A program made the translations under genes and the position numbers. 22,092 nucleotides of DNA from Plakobranchus ocellatus (lineage: Eukaryota; Mollusca; Gastropoda; Plakobranchidae): the NCBI GenBank assembly GCA_019648995.1, contig BLXT01001203.1, positions 2,176,073 to 2,198,164 on the forward strand, written 5' to 3'. This document shows positions 11,634 through 20,155 of this stretch, in pieces (within the stretch, counting starts at the first letter, position 1; every line of letters begins with the position of its first letter). The notes below the pieces were generated by a model, which searched no databases, was not told the origin of the DNA, and worked only from the letters and a program-made list of their open reading frames with translations.

Positions 11634-11640
11634 TATGATT
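11304..11640. repeat. Second compound trinucleotide array
   Basis: An ACC/AAC-rich start is followed by CTG/CTA-rich segments, GAT units (to about 11475), TAC/TAT segments, GTT units and about 25 ATT units (about 11558-11629). The left end is lost in the N gap. Read on the minus strand it begins with AAT units, as does the array after module B copy 1. Open frames through it are repeat by-products. Confidence 0.95.
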
Positions 11641-11879
11641 AGGACTATAGAAGTAGTAGTAGGATATCAATGTCACTATGATCGTCCTTCTGGTTATTCA
11701 CATAATTATTATCAGTTTAATTGTTATGGATACTTGATCAATTTTTCTTTATTACTTTTGTACTAATTACAAGTACACCAAATAACCTTTGCAGTTTATT
11801 ATATTTTCCAAGTCACTATAGTTACATTATTAGATATTATATCTAAGCACTAATAAATCAAATTCTCTTCAGTGAACAA

Positions 11880-12270
11880 GAGGGACTTGGGACTTGGAGC
11901 CACGCGGGCGAACACGTGTTTTAAAACTGAAAAACAAAGAAAATGATAAACATAACGGCTCAGCTTTAAATTACGTTCCCCACGTGGATTTGATTTATTT
12001 TTGCTCGCTGATTACGCAAATGATATTAGTTTCATGATTTGACAGATATCTTAGAAATTTTTGGAATAAATTTCAAACTCTGCAGGTTGAAACTTCAGAG
12101 AGGCCGCTCTCTGTTGCGCCCTCAGTTCATCTGCAGGCAAGAATATCATTGTTGTCGCCAGGTATCTGGCTGGTGAACTATGATCTGACGGAATTTGAAA
12201 CGGCTGCTCGCTTCGCTCAAGTCCTGGGAGAAAAAAAATGATAACTATACGATATGTTAATATGGCCCAT
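11880..12270 (-). mobile_element. Dispersed repeat, module B, copy 2
   Basis: Counterpart, on the opposite strand, of 1610-2030. It shares GACTTGAGCG, CCAGCCAGATA, TGGCGACA, GATATTCTTGCCTGCAG, AAGATATC..TCAAATCA and an AACACGTGTT further on. As in copy 1, an AAT-rich trinucleotide array follows in the same orientation. An open frame at 12314-12051 (-) runs through it. Its first part resembles the conceptual product of copy 1 (HSS-ARYL core); whether it ever coded for protein is open. Confidence 0.65.
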
Positions 12271-12304
12271 TTAAAACATTCAGTTAAAAATAACAATCTC
12301 CGTA

Positions 12305-12420
12305 GCCGGACCATCGTTGAAATGACAGTTGAACGATGAGACGAGCTCCGTTTGGACGTCCAATAATTGTCACATGAATTAGCTGTCAGTTTCTGGACCT
12401 ATCTTGCTTGTTTTTTGCGT
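12305..12420 (-). mobile_element. Dispersed repeat, module A, copy 2
   Basis: Matches 2900-3010 on the other strand, best over 12332-12353 (one mismatch in 22). Here it precedes module B by about 35 bases in the sense direction. The CATCGTT/AACGATG hairpin is preserved with a longer loop. Confidence 0.6.
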
Positions 12421-13261
12421 AAATCTAATTTATCCAAAACGGTGGAGTTACTTGTATTGTTGCCCTTAATGACACGTGTCGCAAATGTATCCTGGCAATT
12501 TGAATTTAATTGAAAAGAAAAAGCAATAAAGAAAAAATAACATCTTCACACGATAGCTCTTCCCTTTAAAAAATATTATTGCTGTATTTTTTTTTTTTTT
12601 TTTTTTTGGTGTTGTTGTTGCTTTTTTATAATCTTATTTCGAGAAATAATGTAAAAACAATAGATAGGCTGTTTATCCATTTCTTGTTAGAAGAAGAAAA
12701 CAATATGAGAAGTAACAATGTAGAGCTGATATGATTAGCGCTGTGCAGTCGCCAGTCTCAGGTAAACTGGTACAATGAGTGAAAGTCTCTGGGCCACATC
12801 TCCTCTCTGATTGTTCGCAAGGATCAATACACACGGATGCCAAATCTAGGATAATAATTATCATCAATGAGTAGGGTCTGCATAGATCGGTATTGATCTT
12901 CTCACCACCATCAACAGCAAACAATGCAATGTTAGCCTCAACTAAGCCTCCTTTAAGAATGTTAATTGTAAGGATCCTTTTTAGGTTAGCATATGATCTG
13001 CAATTCTTGCAGTTATGCCTTGGCAAACTATGTCGAATAGTAACATAACAGTAGAAAGGAATTCTTTTAGCATGTTACTATGATGCTGAGAGAGTTCGTG
13101 TGGGCATTAAACTGCATGTACAGACAAGTAGGCGTGGCAGTCTGAGAAAACGCTTTGAAACTTGCTTGCACTATTTCATTCTAGGCTCTTGTAAAGTCAC
13201 ATTATGGGTTTTAACACTAATCGAATTTTTCATTTGAAAGCTTATTACTTCAGGGTTAATC
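12421..13261. other. Unassigned DNA with a 21-T tract
   Basis: A run of 21 T lies at 12587-12607. The open frame at 13026-12673 (-), 117 codons, has a Cys-rich patch (CIDPCEQSERRCGPE and HCTSLPETGDC). It has a possible acceptor before it (ATCCTAG), but no donor and no family match I can name. Open frames of this length are expected by chance in a window of this size. Confidence 0.35.
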
Positions 13262-14088
13262 TTCTACAGGTACTTTGTCTGGGACAGGCATTAGCCATCG
13301 TGTATTTTCACTCAAACTTGTTCTCAGTTAACTTAATAAAGTTGTTGTTGCTATCCTTGCCTATCGCCCATGACTTAAGACTTTCCATAAAAATTATTCT
13401 CTGTCTACCTCTACTGCGTTTGCCTTCAATCTTTCCAGTGATTGCTAAGTGCTTTTAAACACTTGCATCGGCAAATATGGCCTCAAAACTGTTGTTAACT
13501 GTAGTTGCCCCTGTCTTATGGTTTTAATTAGTGATCGCCCAAGATTAGCCTCTTTCAGTGCCAATTCATTGGACTTTTTTCTGTCCATGATGTGCTCTTC
13601 ATTCTTCTAATAAACACATCTCTACTGCTTCTAGTTTTTTTTTTCTGATTCTTTGTTTGTTGTCCAATACTCACTACCATACATTTGTTTTCGTTACCTT
13701 TATTTTGGTTTTCATACTTATGTTTCTGTTCGAAGAATACAGGGGAAAAAAAACAGATGTCACATAAAAAGAGTTCTGAGAAAATCAAAATTTAAAGTGT
13801 GGACAACTTCCCTTCATTCACAGGACAGCTTTTTATAAAGTCGTGTTACCTCCGGACTGTGGCCTTTCTTCTCCTGTATATATTTTTAGAACAAAATAAG
13901 CGATATAAGCTGAGGGCTGATGGGATGAGTAAAGAATTTGATATTTTATGACTACTGGCTCTCTTCCCCTGTAGTCTTCGTTTGCTAGTATTGGTTTCAT
14001 TTTTTGGAATGTATCTTTGGCCATGGCTATTCTTTTACTTACTTCACTTGTGCATCTGCCATCTGATGTTAGCAGGTAACCTAGATAT
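13262..14088 (-). pseudogene. LINE (non-LTR retrotransposon) 3'-end relic, copy 1
   Basis: The minus strand reads the C-terminal part of a LINE reverse-transcriptase protein, in order: YLGYLLTSDGRCTSEVSK, then RIAMAKDTFQKMKPILAN (14085-13981), RNISMKTKIKV (after the inserted element), KLEAVEM, RRMKSTSWTEK (about 13600), SLIKTIRQ, and ITGKIEGKRSRGRQR (13446-13400) with ESLKSWAIGKDSNNNF and LTENKFE. This block order is typical of RTE- or jockey-like elements annotated as endonuclease-reverse transcriptase. The element is 5'-truncated: the catalytic reverse-transcriptase and endonuclease domains are absent. It carries stops and frameshifts and is interrupted by a 250-bp insertion at 13731-13980. 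The clade cannot be fixed by eye. Confidence 0.9.
13731..13980. mobile_element. MITE-like element nested in the LINE, 250 bp
   Basis: The ends are inverted repeats: CGAAGAATACAGGGGAA at 13731-13747 and TTCCCCTGTAGTCTTCG at 13964-13980, 17 bases with one mismatch. Removing it restores the LINE reading (PILAN then RNISMKT) if two T bases (TT on the plus strand) are counted as a target-site duplication. It has no transposase frame. The superfamily is uncertain because a TT duplication fits no single family cleanly. Confidence 0.8.
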
Positions 14089-14111
14089 CATCAGATGGCA
14101 GATGCACAAGT
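14046..14111. repeat. Perfect 23-bp inverted repeat at the LINE 5' edge
   Basis: The arms 14046-14068 and 14089-14111 are exact reverse complements with a 20-base spacer. The left arm is LINE coding sequence (SDGRCTS on the minus strand); the right arm is the same piece turned round, after which LINE similarity stops. Confidence 0.95.
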
Positions 14112-14269
14112 CAGGGCTAATACAGATATTTTTAAAAACGGAGTTTTTAGAAAGTATAAATAAAACTTCACAGTGCACACAGATGGGTGTAGAATAATGG
14201 GGGATAAAATTTCAACATGCACATATGGCGAGTTGAGAGGGGTGTTTGGCTTTTATATATAGCCAGTCT

Positions 14270-14395
14270 AAAAAAGGTGATCTCAGTCTTTAAGGGCCTC
14301 CGTCAGGCCAGGTTGCCGGTGAAGGTGCTTGAACCCGCGGCAGAGGAGTCTCTGCAGATCTCAGGGCGGACTCGCTAGCCACTGACGCCTCCAAT
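14270..14395 (-). ncRNA. tRNA-derived SINE-like Pol III unit
   Basis: On the minus strand a box-A-like TGGCTAGCGAG (14381-14371) and a box-B-like GGTTCAAGCACC (14335-14324) lie about 46 bases apart start to start, close to the spacing in a tRNA. The unit begins near GGAGGCGTCAG and ends in six T (14275-14270), a Pol III terminator. Between the boxes is a perfect hairpin, GCAGAG-ACTC-CTCTGC (14355-14340), in place of a normal anticodon arm. The sequence does not fold as an ordinary tRNA, so a SINE head is the better call. The part after box B (CCGGCAACCTGGCC, then GACGGAGGCCC) is GC-rich. No target-site duplication was found. Confidence 0.6.
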
Positions 14396-14594
14396 TGTGA
14401 AGCGTCTTCTCCGCTTACCTGCGCGCTTAGGCACTTAACTTTATCTAAATCTAATGCACCCGATATCTGGTTTCAGTCCTAATTTGTTTCTCATTCTCTC
14501 TGCCCATTAAGAATAATAGGCTAGCACGTAATATCGCAAGCTGGCAAACAATTCCTGGGCCTCACTCTGAAAGCTACATTGGGCTCCTTCAATG

Positions 14595-14598
<4 letters not shown>

Positions 14599-14651
<53 letters not shown>

Positions 14652-14673
14652 CACTCTCTCTCTCTGTCTCTCT

Positions 14674-14713
<40 letters not shown>
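14599..14713. repeat. TC microsatellite, interrupted
   Basis: Long TC repeats broken by CATTCAC, a G substitution and CATTC. Seen directly. Confidence 0.97.
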
Positions 14714-14716
<3 letters not shown>

Positions 14717-15540
14717 CCATTTTAAGGATACAGCCTAGGTTAAAATATTAATAACAAAACGTGGTATTAACGTGAACTGAGCTCCAGAATTCTACATCAA
14801 AACGCTATTATGCAAACTTTTGTACCCCTGAAGCTTTCATGTTGAATGATACCAGCAGCTGCACCTTGAGAAGTACACGAATAGTGAGTTGTGATTTCCG
14901 CTTGCCCAAGCTCTCCTTGCTGATGATATCAAGCGGTCATCTGTTAACATTTTAATCTTCTCAATGGCGATCAAAAGGTCGCCAGGATCCTGTAGATACT
15001 ATTGTGTTCGGCAGCAGTAAGCTTGAATAATGAGCAATGAATAATGATTATCAGTATAAGCAGTACAATTCGTGATGGGATTTTTGCTCTGGGTGGATCC
15101 GCCTCTATGAGGTACGAGGTACTTTTACACTTGACACTTACTTTGGCCTACACAGTGCACTCGTACGGAATACATGTATTTACTCTGTCCTTAGTTGCCT
15201 TTTTATTTTCTGGAATAAAAAAAGATGTATGAACGGGAGCTGTTAAGCTAAGTGCTTTGTACTTTTCGCTTACGAGTATACGATAATGTTTTTTTTTAAT
15301 TTATTTTTTTATTTCATTTCTTTTTTTTTTTTTCAATTCTTGTTTTCATAAAACCTGAATTCTGATTCTCTTTTATGAAACCAGCGCCCACAACACTGAT
15401 TGAGTGATTATGTTTGTTGTTTAGTTCCTCAATTGAATTCTGACGGTTTTGACTAAATCTTAAGACGAGTTCCAGACAGCAATCTATATTGCAGATTGCA
15501 CCAGTCTCGTTTAAATCCCTGCATGAGCTTCCTGAACAAC

Positions 15541-15576
15541 CACATACACACACACATACACACACACACACACACT
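15541..15576. repeat. CA microsatellite
   Basis: CA units with two TACA interruptions, seen directly. Confidence 0.95.
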
Positions 15577-15812
15577 CCACCACGAAACCATAGGCTCTCT
15601 ATTTGTGCTTTAAAATAAAAATAAAAAAATCTGAAAATAATGCAATGCTAGCAATACAAGTTGGCGGTGCTTTCCTAAGAAAAAGAGAGCAGCGCATCAA
15701 ACTTTGAACCATTTGAAAATTAGAGTTGCGCGTCATGTTCGGTTTGAATTGGAGTCCTGTCTTCATAACATTGACAAGTCCAACAAACGAACAGAGAGAC
15801 CGCCTTATGTAT

Positions 15813-15840
15813 AAAAAAAAAGGGGGGGGGGGGGGGGGGG
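15813..15840. repeat. A9-G19 homopolymer tract
   Basis: Nine A followed by 19 G. Such a G run can form a quadruplex and is also a common sequencing error site, so its length is uncertain. Confidence 0.9.
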
Positions 15841-16125
15841 AAGGGTAAAGCTACTTGCAGCGTGAGGATGAATACAAAACTACGCGTAAGTTTATAAAAA
15901 TGGATCACTGGCGTCTCGCGTCATACGTTAAGAATAGGACAAACAGGCTAATAGCTCATAGCGCCTGATGCCTGTTGCATATATAAGGAGGGCTTTAATA
16001 TTAAAGCTATCAATCACAACGGTCAAAAATGTTGGCAATGACTAATTTCCTTATAACACTTTTTTTTTTTTAATGCTGGATATATTGATCAGATGTTACC
16101 TCTAAGATCTTTTTCTTAAGGTTGT

Positions 16126-16530
16126 TTATCTGGAACAGACATTGACGATCATGTTTCTCCACTTAAGCCTTTTTTCAGTTAACTTTTATAGGTCTGTTGT
16201 TACCACTATTACAAATTATTCATGAGTTAAGACTTTCAGTGAAAGTAACTATCTGAGCAAATCCACTACGTTTGCCTTCTATCTTTCCAGTGATTGCTAA
16301 AATAATGTTCTAAGCACTCTTGTGTCGGCAAAGGTGTCCTTGAAATTGTAGTCACCTTCGTTTTATAATTTCAATTATTAATCACTCAAAATTAGCTTCT
16401 TTCTGTACCGATTCATAGGGTGTGTTTTTTTTTTTTTCCGTCCATGATGTCCTCATCATTCTTCTGATCAACCACATCTCTACTCCTTCCAGTTTTCTCT
16501 CTGTTTACTTATTAATTTTCCAACACTTAA
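16126..16530 (-). pseudogene. LINE 3'-end relic, copy 2
   Basis: Same family and strand as the relic at 13262-14088. The minus strand reads KLEGVEMWLIRRMMRTSWTEK-like sequence (about 16505-16440), ITGKIEGKRS (16296-16267), and then LTEKRLKWRNMIVNVCSR with a TAA at 16128-16126. The last part is better preserved than in copy 1 and gives the natural end of the protein. Frameshifts and stops are present. It is 5'-truncated near 16530, further 3' than copy 1, so the two are separate insertions rather than a duplication of one relic. Confidence 0.88.
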
Positions 16531-16834
16531 TTCGATATTATAGTACTTTAAGATAATGTCGTCTGAGATTAACTTCACTGGTTAAAGTGAGCATTTCAAG
16601 CTAAAAGTTTAAGTGTAGGCCTCAAGTCTAATCCAGTGCAAATCAGCGCAATATTTCACTCTCTTATATTTTTTGTTGATGTGACAAATGTTAAAAAGTG
16701 GATTCGCTCGTCTTGATTAATGGATCTGTCACAGGAGGTCTAGATGTTGAAAAAGGAGGTAGACATTTTCAAAATCATAAGCTTATGTACACCGTGTTCA
16801 AAGAAATACAGCGTTTTGGTAAATCATCTTGTGA

Positions 16835-16848
16835 GTGTGTGTGTGTGT
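16835..16848. repeat. Short GT microsatellite
   Basis: Seven GT units. On the minus strand it interrupts the open coding-like sequence described next to it. Confidence 0.9.
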
Positions 16849-16849
16849 A

Positions 16850-16981
16850 GCTCCACTAACACGAAAACAGTAAAATCCTGCTTGGAAAAACATTTTAATA
16901 GATACCCAAGGATGCGAATGCAAATTATTCGAATTGTATGAAGGAATATTTTGACTGAAATCCCTTGATTCTGCATCGTTC
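16850..16981 (-). pseudogene. Coding-like fragment, weakly BIR-like
   Basis: The minus strand is open with a protein-like product that includes NNLHSHPWVSIKMFFQAGFY followed by CFRVSG, and it then runs into His-Thr repeats made by the GT microsatellite. The spacing of P-W, QAGFY and CF recalls the start of a BIR (inhibitor-of-apoptosis) repeat, but the zinc-binding Cys/His set is not complete. It follows the relic at 16982-17440 and may belong to the same decayed gene. The BIR reading is a guess. Confidence 0.2.
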
Positions 16982-17440
16982 TCAGTAAAGATTTTGAACA
17001 AAGCATAAGGGAGAGGTCGGGCAGGGGAAGTTTAACCTGGCCGTTGGAGCAACAATGGGAGCTTGTCTATTTGGTCCATAGATTTCCTGAGCAAAATTGA
17101 CGAGCTGTGCTTTTGGGCTCTACATTTTGTGTTTCCACTGCAGGAATATTCCGATCTAGATCTAAAGCTTGATTTACTGTTGGGTTACCGTGGTCCACAA
17201 CTAGAACTGCTGAGTCTGGTTCTACTGAAGGATTGTCTAAAATAGCTGCTTCTGGTTCTGGAGCCGTTAGATCTGTAGGGAACAGATTAAAATCTACATG
17301 TAAATTTTGGTCTTGGTTATTTTCAAGTAACTCGTTTAACTCTAGATCTATCTCGGTTTAGTTTCTCTAGATTTCTTTGCCAGTCGTTTTGTTGTCTGAC
17401 TTCATGGATTAATTTTAGCTTGTTTAAAATAGAAATACTG
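16982..17440 (-). pseudogene. Frameshifted coding relic, possibly retroelement Gag-like
   Basis: Three successive minus-strand frames each give protein-like sequence. The first (about 17440-17335) includes LIHEVRQQNDWQRNLEKLN. The second (about 17356-17110, about 90 open codons without an ATG) is acidic and Pro/Asn-rich, for example FPTDLTAPEPEAAILDNPS and VVDHGNPTVNQALDLDRN. The third (about 17110-16982) includes QLVNFAQEIYGPNRQAPIV and ends in TGA at 16984-16982. Each frame closes soon after the next opens, as expected after two small indels. I cannot name the family. A Gag or other structural retroelement protein is one possibility; a host gene relic is another. CTAGATCT words here translate as acidic Asp/Leu/Ile codons. 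Confidence 0.45.
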
Positions 17441-19042
17441 CCCCCATGGAGTCAAAGTACTAAAATACTTCATACGATATCTAGATTAGACCTTGAATCT
17501 AGGTTAATCTATTAACTCACACAGCCAAAGTTGTCTAGAAATCTAAATCTAGATCTAAAATTGCCAGTCACTCTAAGCATTTTATCTCCTTTTTGCTGCC
17601 ACATATTTCAATGTTTACTGTTGGTTTCGCAGCTTCCGGGCGTGGCTATTTTTAGCAGCCGGACTTCCCTGTTTTAAGACAGGGAGCCATTTTTCCTCAC
17701 TGTACGAAAATTGGACATTTTTGTTCAACTATTTTTATCAAACATTGATTTTTTTCGTAATAAACATTGCCTGTGTACGCTCCTCTACAGATTTAGAAGA
17801 GTTTTAAACGAAAATGTACACAATATGCAATTCTCATCGTCACAGTAGGCTACTGAAATTAAAGCAGTGCTAATCGCGCATAATTGCTGCTTCCCAAAGC
17901 TATTTTTGTCTTATATAAATATGGAGCCTAACCTCTGTCAAGCATTCTTCAGCTAGACCCAGCACTATATTTTATAATAACTATGGTTATTCCCCCCCAC
18001 TTAAAAACATCATTTAAAAATTAGATGCATTGCGTGTATTGTATACATACAATTTATCAAATAAACATCTCGAGAACTCTCCTAATAGTGCTGTTGAAAA
18101 AAGTGAAACAACCACTCGACCAATTCTCAACTCAAAGGCAGAGTATGTTGATAACAATGAAACAACATATTACTAATATAATATGCTCACAAATGGCTTT
18201 GTGCTGTTTAGTTATAGATCGAGTTGAACACTGCGTGTAACAATGAGTTCTTTTGAAATAACCTAAAGAAAAAAAAATTACTTCAAGTCTTCCGAAAATT
18301 GAGCGGAAATTGTATTAATTTGCTTAGAGAAAAATTTCAGAACAACAATTTTATTTCCATAATTATTTAGATCTACAGGCTCTCTAACATCAGCGGTTTA
18401 TCTCTCAGCGATTACTGCAAGCTCTCAACAATGATCTCACAACCATTCTTATATTCTCACCGCCACAGTTTCTAGAAAATACTAATTATGCAATACACAC
18501 GCTTACTTGGTCAATATCAAACAAAAAACTCAATTAAGAAAAGGATAGTGTTTTTCGTCTTGTGTAATCAAGGTTAGAAAAAAATATTGACCTGTCAAAT
18601 ACTCTCATTTATTCCCTCCTTCCCATAAACATAACACGTCTATCATGTCACCAGGATACGATCTAACAACTTAATGTAAACAATGTTCTCACACTATCGA
18701 GAATTGTCTAAAAATCCTTAGATCTAAAAAGATATACAAAGATAAAGCATAATAGTAGTGTTGAACTTACGAGTAATTAAGTACCGCTCAAAATATGACC
18801 ATATACCACAAGCAAATAAGGCCAAATGCAAACATTAGCTGTTCCGAGTCTAGATTTAAACTCAATTTACAATAAACAATAAAGTGTCACATATACTAGT
18901 GCATTATAGTTAGACGTGGACTTTCACAAGTTTTCTTCTCCACTGGAAAATCAAGACAATACGAGCATCAAAAAAAGTTCACAGCAGAAACCTGGCCATT
19001 CAGAAATGTTCACTTAGCCATTCAACGATCTGAACATGAGCA
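17441..19042. other. Unassigned AT-rich DNA
   Basis: Several CTAGATCT-like words occur (17479-17560, 18368, 18718, 18850). A small hairpin, TCCCTGT..ACAGGGA, lies at about 17666-17686. The open frame at 18025-18240 (+) has no motif. If the relic at 16982-17440 is a retroelement, its upstream end should be here, but no terminal repeat or primer-binding site was recognised. Confidence 0.45.
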
Positions 19043-19324
19043 CGCTTTGATTGTGTCAAAGTATTATCATTGCTATCTTTGAAAAGTTTCTGCGATGATT
19101 TGTAAAGTGCTTACGCTATGAATAAACTGAAGGTCTTTCACTAAGTGACGAACGTATTCAACAAATAAAAACGGACCAACTCTCGCTTAGATTGTGTCAA
19201 AGTATTATCATTGCTATCTTTGAAAAGTTTCTGCAATGATTTGTAAAGTGCTTTCGCTATGAATAAACTGAAGGTCTTTCACTAAGTGACGAACGTATTC
19301 AACAAATAAAAACGGACCAACTCT
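19043..19324. repeat. Tandem duplication, 2 x 141 bp
   Basis: Unit 1 (19043-19183) and unit 2 (19184-19324) differ at three positions (19048/19189, GCGATG/GCAATG, CTTACG/CTTTCG). There are stops in the unit, so it is not a protein repeat. Confidence 0.97.
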
Positions 19325-19954
19325 CTTAAAAAAAGAAAACAAAACAAAAAAAATCCGAAAAGAAACAAAAAACAAGAAACCTTAGAACGAAGCAATAATG
19401 TTAAGCCGTAATTATCGAACTGATTTCCTTATTGTAACAGAACTATTTGGAGAAAGGCAATTAAATGAACACCTAGTGACGCTTAATTCTTTTTTATGCT
19501 TTTTAATAAAAAAAATAGTACCCTTGTGGTGAATAACAATGATTGTTACTGTAATGTAAGTGGGAAAATAACCCTGCAATTTCGAGAATCCCGTAATAAA
19601 ATCTTTTTTCCTTTTATCTCCTGAGAGGCTGGGCGTAGACCTAGTAATTTAACGAACTTAACGCGGTAAAAATAATTGTCCCTCATTATATAATGAGTTT
19701 TCCAAACCAAGGTCTTGATGTATTTTTATACAATTCTTCACAGTTGTGATTCCTGCTTGTTTCATGTCAAGGTTCTAGAACTGATTTTTTGCGACACGAC
19801 AGTGTTGCCTTTTCAGATGTGATTAAGCGATTGTAAATGCTGATATAAAGATATCGAAATTTTCCTCATTATGAAAATAAAGTACTCCTTAGTTTTATAA
19901 GTGTACCACTTCTTTCAACCATTTCAAAATTATCGCTACTGTTGATTATAATAG
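19325..19954. other. Unassigned AT-rich DNA
   Basis: An A-rich stretch at 19326-19378 follows the tandem duplication. No gene or element is recognised. Confidence 0.5.
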
Positions 19955-20020
<66 letters not shown>

Positions 20021-20155
20021 TATCATCATCATCTTCATCATCATTATCATCATCATCATCATCATCATACTCATGATCATACTTGTCATCATCATCATCA
20101 TCATCATTATTTTAGTAGTAATAGTAGTAGTTGTAGTAGCAGCAGCAGCAAGCAC
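19955..20155. repeat. Third compound trinucleotide array
   Basis: ATC/CAT units with a few interruptions (to about 20107), then AGT units and four GCA units. Poly-Met, poly-Ile and similar open frames are by-products. Unlike the other two arrays, no copy of the dispersed repeat was found next to it. Confidence 0.96.

Larger units (their letters stand above)
14714..16125. other. Unassigned DNA with simple repeats
   Basis: No gene is supported. There are T-rich tracts at about 15290-15332, a CA microsatellite at 15541-15576 and an A9-G19 tract at 15813-15840. Open frames at 15044-15232 (+), 15314-15583 (-) and 15720-15908 (-) reflect these or chance. Confidence 0.5.

Noticed and set aside
11059..11766. 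Long open frames across the N gap and the second trinucleotide array
   Set aside because: They depend on unknown bases or simple repeats and carry no protein information.
12673..13026. 117-codon minus-strand open frame with a Cys-rich patch
   Set aside because: No donor site, no recognisable fold, and the length is within chance expectation. Kept only as a remark in the region entry.
13204..13458. 84-codon plus-strand open frame with hydrophobic segments
   Set aside because: It is the antisense shadow of the LINE 3' end, whose reading on the minus strand has clear family motifs.
13833..14024. 63-codon minus-strand open frame as a separate gene
   Set aside because: It joins LINE codons to the end of the inserted 250-bp element and is a chance fusion across the insertion edge.
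14324..14395. An ordinary tRNA gene
   Set aside because: Boxes A and B have the right spacing, but the anticodon arm is replaced by another hairpin and no acceptor stem closes, so a SINE-like unit fits better.
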